Source: Owenia fusiformis (lineage: Eukaryota > Annelida > Polychaeta > Sabellida > Oweniidae). Taken from it: a DNA stretch of 64,000 bases. Both the position numbers and the translations under genes were made by a program. Positions within the stretch are counted from its first letter, which is position 1; each line of letters begins with the position of its first letter. Shown piece by piece: positions 54,290 through 64,000 of the stretch. The notes beneath the pieces are model-generated. The model ran no database searches. It saw only the letters and a list, made by a program, of their open reading frames with translations, and had not been told where the DNA came from. Where the stretch lies: NCBI GenBank assembly GCA_903813345.2, contig CAIIXF020000012.1, positions 28,160,184-28,224,183 on the forward strand, given 5' to 3'.

Positions 54290-57200
54290 AACACATTCTG
54301 TAGCTTTCCTTCTTTTGTATCTGCAATTTTGCCAGATGTCAACTTCGTCAGCTAATCTTCAACTCCAGAGAATATGATGGCTACCTGCTCCTCTACTGCC
54401 ATGGGGACTGCAAAGATATATCATAAACATAAAATTTCAAGGAAATGTGTGACAAATGAGTCAAATTCACCTCTATTCTCTGCTCTGTTTGCCACTTCAA
54501 TTTTAGTCCTTTTCTCAATGTTTTCGCCCACTGTGAGTTTTTGAAGTATCTTAAATGAATGCCCATGGGGTTTCACAAAGAGGAAAAAAAGGTTTTCATA
54601 CACCTTTTTCAGATAAACGCCCATGGGCCTAAACGTGAGAAACTCTGGTAAATATTTATAACACACATGTGCAATGTGAAATAAGAGCATGTGCAAAACA
54701 TGAAGTAGGCCAATTAATATAATATTTTTGACCACTCTGTCAGACCAATCTTTTATCAAAACTACTAGTATGTGTCCTTAATATGTAAAATAATCATATA
54801 CCATTTCAAATGTTGACCTTGACCTTAAGTTAAGAAAACATTAACTCAACAAGAAGCAAATCACAGTGAAGTAATTTTTTTTGATAAATAGTGGTCGTCT
54901 TAAAAATTTCTCCTTGAACCGACCTTTTACCAGTTTACTGGTATTTCAATTTTCAAAAAACATGTTTTCTTGTAAAAAATAATGGCCATTTTGAAACTCA
55001 TCTGTCTTCTTGAACCTACCTATTTCATGGCTTAAATCTGATCCTACACATGATACAGACTTCAGGGACCCACATTGATGGAGGGATCTACTATAGAAGT
55101 CATTGATCTTAGGAATCTGGATATGTGAATGGAGCTCTGGAAATACCCAAAAAATGTGTAAATTAGTGTAGATTATATTTCAAAATGGGCATGTTCTTTT
55201 TTGTTTTGTATTTTGTTTACCAGTAATGAGGGTTGGCAAAACCTGTTCTGCATATACAGCGTGTCCCCCACCCCCCTAGGCAGTATGGGCCCCCGATAAG
55301 CAGACATATACCAATGGTTCCATTGCATGTGTCATATATCATTTAAAGATTTGCACAAGCTTTAAATGTTGTCATAACATGTTGTCATGGCTTTTTGTAC
55401 CAGCTGTTGACCAACGATGCAGTCAAACACCTTCAAGTACTTTTTACAAACAAGCAAATTAAGGGACCCCTGAGCAACCACACACCCGCCTATTAAATTG
55501 ATCACAATATAGCACCTACGGTGCGAAGATAATATTGTACTCCCGGTTATTTTGGCACGCTACTTTATTTTGGGCTTTTCGCAAAAATTGGAAAATTCGC
55601 GAATTATAAAAGGCGCGAAAATTCCAGCAGTTCTAATTCAGGGATTTCAATGTTGACAATATTTTAATCCAGACTATAATAGGTAAAAAAAAGCCCAAAA
55701 AATTAGCGAAATATAATAGCCGTGAAACAAAATGCCAAAAACGCAAAATATAATTGTGTCAAATATTAGTGGGAGTACAGTATATCATGAACATGTATAT
55801 CAGAATGTACCTTGACCTGCATATTTATAATTTGAAAATGAACACTCAACTTAATTCATGAAACATACTGTAGATACTGAAAATTATCACACTTAAGAAC
55901 TGAGATTAAGAACTGAGTTTTAAGTTTTATAATTGATCTGGAAATCAACATTTCAAACTCAGGTGTATAGCATACAGTAAGTCTTGGTATAGCAATGAAA
56001 TCCAAATAGAAAGGCTTACACAAATGAAATCTTTCAGAGATTTGGAGATTTTCCAAAATACACCTGAAAATTGGTGGATTTTTGTTTGGCAGACCTTTTC
56101 AATCCGTCAAATTAAACAGTAGCCAAATTAAAGGTGCAACAATTAGTGCATAGGGGGCATTAAATGATCATTGACCAGTGTCAAAATATATTTAAGTTTG
56201 TATATTTCATCAAGACTAAAATTATTTTTTATTATCTCCTAAGAAACCCCCTGGATGAACATTAGTTCAGCTGATATTCCTCTTGAAACGTTGTGAATCT
56301 TAAAATCTATGAATTGGGACACCCTTTATAGAAGCTTTGAACTGAATTATACTGCTTAATGCTGAAATTGATAGTTTATCCATACATTTCAAGAAAATAG
56401 ATATGTCAAAGAAGATATAAAGCTAAATATTGAACTGATAGCTCAGAAAAAAATAAAAAAATTCGAAGTTTCTCTCTACAGTCCTTGTTGCCCCTTTAAG
56501 TGTATCTACAGTACCCACGTAATAGGACTTTCTCACCTGTTTTGCTTATCTCTGAAGTATTCTCACATGATGTCACAGCCAGAGTAAGGAGTCAGGTATT
56601 AGAGAGGAGCAGCATCAGAAAGCCGTGCCAGATACAACAATGATGATGTACTTTATGGCATCTAAAGAAATATTTAAACAAGTTGTTAGAGAAAATTAGT
56701 ACATAGATGACAGGCAGGTTTATGGTTGTTTCAATACCTGTTACTCCAATATCATCAAGGCAACAATAAATATTTTTGAAGCAATCTCTAACAAAGCATT
56801 AAAATGACAAAATGTAGCCACCTGGATGCTACATCTAATCTAAACACTATTAGTTAAATTTTTTCAAGTTCTAAGAATTTGTTCTAGATGCTGAATGCTA
56901 ACTGCTGACAACTGGATGTTGGAGTATGCATGACTGCTAAAATTCATAAATGCAAATAGTTGTGTTTCTTGTCTGTTTATCATATTAGAATCGTAACAAA
57001 GACCTCGATTTTATGATATATGTCAAATATATGACCTCAAATTTTATTCTGGCCATTGCCAAAGACCTCAATCGCTTCGCAATTTCGGTCTTTTAACAAT
57101 GAGCAGAATAAAATTTTCGGTCATATATTACGCCATAAATTATAAAATCTTGGTCTTTATTCCTTAAATATCTTACCATTTTAGTAGGTAGTGACATAAA

Positions 57201-57680
57201 ATCAATGTGTGTACAAAAGTGTAACATCTTGAAGTCTCTGACTGCCAACAGCCTAATTTTAGTAACAAAAATGCTTTTAGCAATATCAAACATTCAGGTT
57301 TTTGATCATTTGAACCCACGTGAGCTAATATTATCATGACTTCAACTAATTTAAATGAACAAGGAAACAAACCTGCATCTTTGAGTTTCTTGAGGAACTG
57401 AGTAACTATAGATCATTTCTACTCAAGCAATCTGCATGGGTTCTTTCACTTCATGTTCATATAACACCCAGAGCTTTAGTACCCACTCTTTGCCTGCCTG
57501 AAAATCAAAGTGTGAAGAGCATTTAGTATACACTCAGTTCTTGGATATGTTATGCATGGAAATAGTCCTTTTGCATCTGTAAAAAAGCATCTAATATTGA
57601 AATTAAGATTCATTCAAATGCTAACTTACCATCCTATTTGGCCAATGCAGTTGTGCTCTCTGGCTAATGACATTTTCAGT
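54290..57680 (-). pseudogene. ATP5F1A: Decayed, intron-containing pseudogene of mitochondrial ATP synthase subunit alpha
   Basis: Minus-strand blocks lie in the right order for the F1 alpha subunit. 57630-57680 resembles LLGRVVDALGNPIDG and ends at a GATG|GTAAG donor. 57410-57493 reads VGTKALGVI, then EVKEPMQIA. 56537-56663 reads DAIKYIIIVVSGTA, then SDAAPL-stop-YLTPYSGC and EYFRD. 55020-55135 reads FY, then SPSINVG, SVSCVGS and AMK. 54290-54407 reads PMAVEEQVAIIFSGVED, then GKIAD. Each block has stops or frameshifts, and splice-like borders with non-coding gaps remain, so this is an old duplicated copy, not a retrocopy. The Walker A block and the N-terminal part were not found. Confidence 0.75.
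55537..55778. mobile_element. Inverted-repeat element inside the ATP synthase pseudogene
   Basis: GTACTCCC at the left pairs with GGGAGTAC at the right, with weaker inner pairing (TTTTGGGC and GCCCAAAA; TTTTGGCAC and GTGAAACAAAATGCC). About 240 bp, non-coding. Confidence 0.55.
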
Positions 57681-57939
57681 TCATTTTCCCCATAGAATAT
57701 AAAAAATACCCTTCTCAAAAGTGAAATTGACTGAAAAGGCTATAAATATTGCCTATACCTAACATTAATAAGACAATGCATTAAATGCAATGGTGCAAAG
57801 ATAAAGTGTTTTGCACTGTAAACGGTGAAGTGGACTATTTGATGATTAAAAAATTTCACCTTTTATTGAAAAATGGTTGGATATTTGAATATTTGAAAAA
57901 CATTTCCAATATTTTTGCTTATGTCTGTTAATTTTGGAC

Positions 57940-58195
57940 CTTTTGATAGTAAAGGCTTGAGAGATTTTTCTACAGCGATGCTTGATCAAAATATGAAAAT
58001 TTGAAAATGAATTCCACAGATCATCAAAAGCAAGGCTTTTTGGCCAGAGTTCAACTCAGTTCATAACATGAAAAAGTTTCACACCAACTGTTAAAATTAT
58101 GAGAAAGCTGCGCTAGTAAAGGCTTAAGAAGATCTGGAGATATTTCATCAATGATGCTAGATCAAAATATGAAAATGAATTCCACAGATCAACTT
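57940..58195. repeat. Two-copy tandem duplication of about 165 bp
   Basis: TAGTAAAGGCTTGAGAGAT, continuing to AAAATGAATTCCACAGATCA, at 57947-58023 recurs as TAGTAAAGGCTTAAGAAGAT to AATGAATTCCACAGATCAA at 58112-58189. The phrase GAAAAAGTTTCACACCAAC also follows both. Non-coding. Confidence 0.8.
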
Positions 58196-58847
58196 GCTTT
58201 TATAAATGTCACTACATGAAAAAGTTTCACACCAACCGTTGAAATTATGTTGAAAGATTAAGTGTAGCTAAATCAAACTGGCTCTCTCTAAAGCTGGCCA
58301 GATATAAGTATTAGCAGTATTACCAGGAGCTTTTCTTGCATCAAAATGAGAAAAATATGCCCAATAAACAATAACAATTTCAGTTGATCAAAATAATAAA
58401 GACAATACAGAGAAAGAAATGTCATGTCACCCTACACTTGAAGGAAATCACAGACCTCTGCCAGATTACCTGCTCTGTGTCTATGCTCAATAAATGTTTT
58501 TTATCCTTTGAGCCTACTACCAATAGGAGCGGGATCTGGCTCCGGATCTGTGGTTTAAATTGTCACTCGGTAGTTTTTCACAATGAAATTCCCAATAAAA
58601 TTTCCCCGCTCGTCACCCTTATTTCCTGATTTTTGGAAATATGTTTGAGAAACGATAAGTCAATGAGGCAAATTAGAAGTCGGTGTCAAATTACTACACA
58701 AGTTGATTTTGAACTGTGAAATGCAGACATGACAGCAATCTTAGTTCAACTAGGCTTAATCATCCTGATGAAAAGTCAAAGAAAGAAAACTTGGTGAGCC
58801 TTAGTTATCGCAGTCCACAAGTTGTAGACCGTAATAATGCCTTGGCC

Positions 58848-58880
58848 CAGAGACATGAAAAACAGTTTTTCATGTCTCTG
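58848..58880. repeat. Short perfect hairpin
   Basis: CAGAGACATGAAAAA, a three-base loop, then TTTTTCATGTCTCTG: fifteen perfectly paired bases. The run of T could act in a terminator-like or processing hairpin, but in this eukaryotic setting no role is evident. Confidence 0.8.
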
Positions 58881-59159
58881 CTTGGCCCCGGGATTCATAA
58901 AAGTCTTAAGTTGATCAAGAATAAGGGTAATATCCCAGGGTAATATCGACCATCTAGTTATACCATAAAAGCACAATAATTCAGATTGGAATGGCAAAAC
59001 TGGTCATTCAAAATTCAACTTAGAAAATTGGAAGCCATCTTCGATCTTGGAATAATTTTAGTGAATTTTTACGACTTGTTCCTTCACGTTTATCGCTAGC
59101 ACCTGTTCTATACTTACTTCAATGTTATCTGTTTGTTCCCTTATACTTTATACACCAGA

Positions 59160-59770
59160 CAGCAATACCTTAGGGTCCAATTTATTGTTACTGTCGTCAT
59201 ATTGGGGCATATTCGACAGAAATTTGAAAACTTCCACCTCAAAACCGGAATTTACGTCATGAGGTCATGACTCGCCAAAAATACGATTTAGAGTGAAAAT
59301 GAGAGTGCACTTTCGATATCATTTTCTCCATGAACTACAGGTAGGTTAAAAAAGTTAAGCTGACAAAAAGATCAGAGATATCCAAAATAATCGAGAACAC
59401 CTGAGGGTTAGTGCTGAAAACCCTGAAGACAAATTTCTGCCAACTTTTTAGCGGAAAATTTTTTTTTTTGGAAAAATCTTCCAAAAATATTCAAGTCGGG
59501 CCTTCACCAAATACACTATTTTATCCCTTATGAAACATAACGATGGCTTTATATATCACAACTCTCGTATCTGGCATCCTAAAAATTCAAACAGAATCAA
59601 AATTGATAATTTATGGGTTTAGTTATGGCCTCTTGATTTGAGGTGTCGTATTTTTCTACGAACTCGTGTACCGAGAAATCGGGACTATATCACGCCACGG
59701 CGGAGATAGAAATGTCGCTAACCGAAGCACAATTTGCCCTTTGGATCTCCTGCTGAATATAATGCGTTAA
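59160..59770. repeat. Relative of the 49.5-50.7 kb repeat
   Basis: Shares CCTGAAGACAAATTTCTGCC in the same orientation, and TTGGATCTCCTGCTG in the opposite orientation, with the block upstream of lectin B. It lies just beyond the 3' end of lectin A. Non-coding. Confidence 0.5.
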
Positions 59771-59965
59771 ATCGTCTTTTAAAAGAACAGAGAATTCAAA
59801 AAGGATCGATATTCTCAATCATGGTGGGACATGCAATGATTTCAATTCACCCTATTATGCATACTATTGTTATAATGTCATCAAATGAGACTTTTCAGAG
59901 TGAATGACAGATCATATTCTTGTATAAATTTATAACAGAAACTTTAAAATGTAAATAGTTAATAT

Positions 59966-59971
59966 TTTATT
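59966..59971 (-). promoter_or_regulatory. Candidate polyadenylation signal of lectin A
   Basis: AATAAA on the minus strand, about 790 bp past the lectin A stop, in a stretch conserved with lectin B (15651-15656). Conservation between paralogues is the main support. Confidence 0.45.
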
Positions 59972-60434
59972 AGTAACTTTCTCAGCTGCTCATGCATTAT
60001 TACAAATAGTACAATGTATAAATTAAAATGCAACGTTTGAAAAACAAACACCAGATTCATACATAGCACATCTATTAATACATATGAGACAGTGATTGTG
60101 CTAAAATTAAGATGACATTTCGTTAAAAAGATGGCGGTTGTGATGACTTATATTGTGTTTTAACATTCACAACGTCCGAAGCGTATGTGTTGCGAAATTA
60201 ATGGCATTATAGATAAATAAACACATTTCCAACTAAACGCGTTGCCATTGCAATCATTATCTCAGTAATGTAATATAATAGAGTTCGTTAAAGACTTGCA
60301 TGTGTATATCAATACGACAGTATAGAACATTAAAATAGGCCAAGTAATTCCAATAAATACTGTAGCTTTACCTCATAGAACTGCTTATTAGATGTACATT
60401 AAAGGTTTTAATTCTCCAAAATAACATAATGTTA

Positions 60435-60692
60435 CACTCCCCTCCATAAGTTTGGCAACCTTAGCTCCCCCATTGAACTACGTGTTAAAGCCTCTTTGAT
60501 TGACGATTTTGAATGACGATTTTCAAAAATTCATCAAATTTTGGAGGTATTGGAAATAAAGTCAACTTACGTTTCCATCAATATTATACGTTATTTCATC
60601 GCCGGTTAAGTAAATAAAAATTCAAACGTAAGGAGGCTTTAACACGTAGTTCAATGGGGGAGCTAAGGTTGCCAAACTTATGTAGGAGAGTG
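60435..60692. mobile_element. 258-bp CACTCCCCTCC element in lectin A 3' UTR
   Basis: TA-flanked, with arms of about 60 bp (CACTCCCCTCCATAAGTTTG and complement). Lectin B reads straight through the same point (ATAATGTTAATTCCATTG near 16606), giving an empty site with a single TA. It is a short derivative of the element at 36365-37227. It lies between the stop and the candidate polyadenylation signal. Confidence 0.9.
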
Positions 60693-60755
60693 TAATTCCA
60701 TTGTTGTTGTGACCCAAAAAAGTGTTTATTGCGATAAGCTATCATATCATAGAGT

Positions 60756-60844
60756 TCATAATATAGAGTTATATGAAAGTAACAAAACTGCATATGACAC
60801 AAGTCCAACCACAGAGGCCTGCCTATTGCTGTAACCATTTCCAG
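60756..60844 (-). CDS. Lectin A exon 5 (hydrophobic C-terminus)
   Basis: Acceptor CTTCTTTCAG, then GNGYSNRQ and ASVVGLVSYAVLLLSYNSIL, then TGA. The hydrophobic tail differs from lectin B at only one residue (final Leu for Ile), while the preceding spacer varies more. That contrast suggests selection on the tail, as expected for a GPI-attachment signal. Confidence 0.78.
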
Positions 60845-62905
60845 CTGAAAGAAGAAATATGGCTTATTTATACCAGATATGTCGATTAGTTAAAGTAGAG
60901 CTAAACTCAATCCAAAAGAAAAGATGTCTGTGAATTGTTTCCATCAAAATAGTGCCTTTAGTTTATGGTAACTGTAATTGATTATTGAAAGGTTACATTT
61001 ATCTCTTTAATCCTTGCGTTCATCCTTCTCATTTCATTTTCGAATGTATTTCTAAGAATAATTTATATTTAAGATTAATGTGTTTTTGAATTGTTCTGTC
61101 AGTTGACTAGAGAATCAATCATCCAGTATTCAGAGCTATTAGGTATTTCATAAGAGCTAGTCGTGGTAAGAATAATTTTTGTTGAAAGTAACTCGCAACT
61201 AGCTAGAGTCGTCGTTGCACTAATAATAGTGAGGTTAAACTTCGGGTTTTAAAATAACTTGTACGTGAATGTGTAATTATATTATCCCCAGGGATACCAA
61301 AATGTAATTCTTCTCTCAAAAACGTGTAGCTTAGATTGACTATCATCATACATACGTGGAAACTCGCAAGTATAGTCCACTTCCAGGTATTTGTAGGTTC
61401 CGGGGCAGGGGTCCCCATAAACAGAGTTCAGGGCGCGTAAGTGACAACTTGGTTTGCCTTCACATAAAATCTTTACTATCTCAATTGTGCTTGATTCAGA
61501 GTGACAGTTGGTATCATAATGATCATACTGCTCATCGAACCTACGACCAACGATATATAAGCATTTAGATCATATCATATAACTGTCATATTAAGTCATC
61601 TAATATAATGTAACCTCCATTGTGATTATCAGTGATATAATGATCGTACTGTCATCTACGACCACGATTTATAAGACATGATATTTCAAATTATCTATTA
61701 TATATTTTAATAGCAATCTAATACGTCAACTGTTGGATTTCCGACGTAACGAAATGTCCAAGCTTTGATTTTTTCATAAATATATTATGGTTTATGACCA
61801 ATACAATTGACAATGTCAGTTATATATCATCAGAACATCATGGGTGTAAGATATCTAAGGGTTATTTATGATGACATAGCTATAAGCACAATAATACGAT
61901 AAATTTGCTTTTGTTAAACATATTAATCACACTTGGGAATTCCATAAAGAATCCAAATTAAGAAACACAAATTATGTCTAGAACTTAAAGACTTTATAGG
62001 TCAGATATATACAACCAATTTATTTTTCAGGAAGCACTCGTAAAATGCTCATTACATATACTTACACATGCTGGCAAGTTGTAGTGTCCTGTCTGCCATA
62101 ATTTGCATATGTGATATGCATGGTTGACCCCGGGGCTGCTAAGCAACCGATTGTGTTGTTCTTAACCTCACAGATAACATTAAAATCTGCAAAACAAGTA
62201 GTAATTAAATACATGTTTGCATATTCAAAATACGGGAATATACATGTATGTAGATATCATATCAATTTTACACTTTGATACCAAATCTAAACTTAATATT
62301 TGTAATTTTTATTCGGTATTCAAAATATTTTGGTATCTCTCCTTGAAATCCTTTTGAACTCTTCTGAGTGGAAATGACAAGATATTTAAATTCCAATTTT
62401 AAATAAAAAATAATTACTTGAATGGCATTGGAAATTATCAATAAATAAAAAAGACTATACAAGATATGACAATGGAATTCAAGATGTATTTTGATGATGC
62501 ACTCAGCGGTACATGTTATAAACAGAACAACTTTTGAAATGGTATTGAAAATAACTGCTTGCATATACACATTAAAACAAATCTTTTGAGACAAAATTTA
62601 TCGTTTTTGTTAAATATTTATAATAGCTGAGTCTGTTCTCAGCTCAGCGCATGCAAAATCTATTCTACATACAGTATTAGCCGTTTCTCTGGTTTTTACC
62701 ACTACATGCTTACCCTGTTCACAGTGTACCTCTCTATCGAGGTAGTCGTAAAATCTTGCTATACATCCTCCACAGTAGTCAGGTCGACACATTGCTGTGG
62801 GATCTTGAGGACATATTGCTTTCGAGAAGGAACATGGATTACTACCAGAGCAATTGACAAATGGTGCCTCTGGTGGACAGTTATCCGCAGCAAGTACAGC
62901 TACAC
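60756..62905 (-). CDS. Lectin A: paralogue of lectin B, 5' exon outside window
   Basis: Exons 62714-62905, 62066-62186, 61356-61540 and 60756-60844 match lectin B in length (192, 121, 185 and 89 bp coding) and phase. They give 195 residues: cysteine module, SUEL lectin domain and GPI-signal-like tail. All frames are intact and all 16 cysteines are kept. No signal-peptide exon was found up to 64000; it is probably beyond the edge. The visible coding part spans 2.15 kb, against 31.9 kb for the same four exons in B. Same orientation and exon-by-exon match indicate a tandem duplication. Confidence 0.88.
61356..61540 (-). CDS. Lectin A exon 4 (second half of SUEL lectin domain)
   Basis: 185 bp, acceptor GGTCGTAG, donor C|GTATGT. 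It reads FDEQYDHYDTNC, then LCEGKPSCHLRALNSVYGD and PCPGTYKYLEVDYTCEFP. It matches the family consensus slightly better than lectin B (GTYKYLEVDYTC). A truncated copy of its acceptor and first codons lies just upstream, near 61633-61680. Confidence 0.92.
61541..62065 (-). other. Lectin A intron 3 (about 0.52 kb) with duplicated acceptor region
   Basis: Within this intron, 61633-61680 repeats the exon-4 acceptor and start (plus strand GATATAATGATCGTACTG, then CTACGACCACGATTTATAAG) about 120 bp upstream of the real one. Lectin B's intron flank aligns to the sequence after this copy, which suggests the duplication arose in A. Confidence 0.65.
62066..62186 (-). CDS. Lectin A exon 3 (first half of SUEL lectin domain)
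   Basis: 121 bp, acceptor TTTTGCAG, donor GT|GTAAGT. It reads FNVICEVKNNTIGCLAAPG, then STMHITYANYGRQDTTTCQH. It carries the ITYANYGR motif and three cysteines in the same places as lectin B. Confidence 0.92.
62714..62905 (-). CDS. Lectin A exon 2 (CRPDYCGGC cysteine module)
   Basis: 192 bp, acceptor AATTCCAG, donor CAGG|GTAAGC. It reads VAVLAADNCPPEAPFVNC, then NPCSFSKAICP and AMCRPDYCGGCIARFYDYL. Eight cysteines are in register with lectin B. NCS is a sequon. Confidence 0.9.
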
Positions 62906-63460
62906 CTGGAATTAGTAATCAAAAATATTTAACATATGGGACCACTGAAACGGGCATCAGGAGCAAGTGCAGCTGCACCTAGAATTAGTAAAACGTGTAA
63001 CAAACGGCACTACTGGGAAACAGCTATCAGGAGCAAGTACAGTTATACCTGGAATTAGTGATCAAACAATTTAACAAATAGCACAACTGGGAAACAGCTA
63101 TCAGGAGCAACTGCAGTTATACCTTGAATTAGTGATCAAACTATTTAACAAATGGCAACACTGGGAAACATAAATCAGCAGCAAGTACAGTTATACCTGG
63201 AATAAGTGATCAAAGAACATTATATGACAGCGACTATTTCTAGGGAACAGCTATCAGGAGTAAGTACAGCTTCATCTGGAATTAGTGATCATAAACAGCA
63301 TTTAACAAATGTTTGTTATAGGGGACAGTTATGAGGAGGACGTACAGCTACTGATATAATAATTAGTAAATATAATCAACATCTATCAGATTTAACAAAT
63401 GTGCCTCTTTGAGGCAGGTAACAGCAACAAGTACAGCTACGTCCTAAAATAAATGATCAT
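62906..63460 (-). repeat. Tandem copies of the exon-2 acceptor and start (lectin A)
   Basis: Seven further copies lie about 72-90 bp apart; the plus-strand word A-x-CT-x-GAATTAGTGATC or similar falls near 62977, 63049, 63122, 63195, 63273, 63351 and 63442. Each holds an acceptor-like end (ATTCCAG or a decayed form) plus about 20 codons resembling the exon start (for example ITVLAPDSC against VAVLAADNC), then stops. Copies nearest the exon are best preserved. Confidence 0.8.
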
Positions 63461-64000
63461 TTTTACTTTCAATAGTGTATTATCTTTTTAAGCTCTGATA
63501 AGTTCCCTCATGGAATCTTACATATAAACCTTATCATTTTTATTCATCTGATTCATCTGATTCTGCATTGCATTTGTTGACATCACATCAGAGGTTACGC
63601 ATAATGTCTAGCATTACTCGACATTACTTATAAAAGTTGGTGATCGAAAGGAACAAATGTGACATACTGCGAAGAAGTAAGATCACTTCATTGAAATTCA
63701 ATCCATCTGTCCCATATGATGATGGGTAATCAAGCAATACATAAAACAAACCCATGAGAGACGTTAGCAATGGATTATTGACAATGGAGATGTTAACGAT
63801 GAAATACTAGTATAGTAATGCTAAAATTTACGTGTAGGAAATGCCACTGGGTATTTACCAAAATGACAACTAATATCTTCTTATCCACTAATGGTGCTAT
63901 CTCATTGTAGTGCTACATATTATCACTGTCTCATGTATAGTCGTATGAATCATTGTATTCTTATATGAGGAATTGTAACCAGAACAAATAATACACTTAT
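63461..64000. other. Right edge of window
   Basis: AT-rich sequence upstream of the lectin A repeats. I looked on the minus strand for a signal-peptide exon ending in phase 1 and found none that was convincing. Confidence 0.4.

Noticed and set aside
54421-54759. 112-codon minus-strand frame
   Set aside because: It sits in a retained intron of the ATP synthase pseudogene and does not match that protein or any other I recognise.
63700-63860. Possible signal-peptide exon for lectin A on the minus strand (KKILVVILV-like)
   Set aside because: No ATG in frame and no phase-1 donor; left uncalled.

Overview
This is animal nuclear DNA, most likely from a marine invertebrate; the species cannot be told from the sequence. 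It is AT-rich. Coding sequence lies in short exons with GT-AG borders. The window is crowded with satellites, minisatellites and small inverted-repeat transposons, and a mariner-type and a LINE-type remnant can be read. I found no rRNA, tRNA or CRISPR. Only a small fraction of the window is coding, and nearly all small open frames are chance.

Three spliced genes can be assembled, with matching phases at every junction. (1) A plus-strand gene at 1745-13701 has three coding exons and encodes a predicted 380-residue type I membrane protein: signal peptide, Ser/Thr-rich ectodomain, one membrane helix and a Ser/Tyr-rich tail. The tail end of its last exon is the first unit of an eight-unit, 124-bp tandem array (13597-14586). 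(2) A minus-strand gene at 49059-16666 (lectin B) has five coding exons and encodes 212 residues: signal peptide, an eight-cysteine CRPDYCGGC module, a SUEL/Gal-lectin (rhamnose-binding lectin) domain split over two exons, and a hydrophobic C-terminus like a GPI-anchor signal. (3) A paralogue at 62905-60756 (lectin A) has the same exon lengths and phases; its signal-peptide exon is probably beyond the right edge. Gene 1 and lectin B converge near 14.6-15.6 kb.

The paralogues show how the locus grew. The intron splitting the lectin domain is 524 bp in A and 27.9 kb in B. B's intron holds a 41-bp-based satellite superarray (27.0-30.1 and 31.1-31.8 kb), mariner remnants, a LINE reverse-transcriptase fragment, several inverted-repeat elements, and a 1.83-kb element with 434-bp arms that look identical. 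Aligning A with B gives an almost intact empty site for one small transposon (60.4 kb) and a near-empty site for another (15.97 kb).

Between the lectin genes lies a decayed, intron-containing pseudogene of the mitochondrial ATP synthase alpha subunit (54.3-57.7 kb, minus strand), with several small inverted-repeat elements around it. The left edge (1-1010) is a 46-bp satellite with a 227-bp higher-order period. A recurring theme is small tandem duplication at exon edges: the last exon of gene 1, the exon-2 acceptor of both lectin genes, and the exon-4 acceptor of lectin A.
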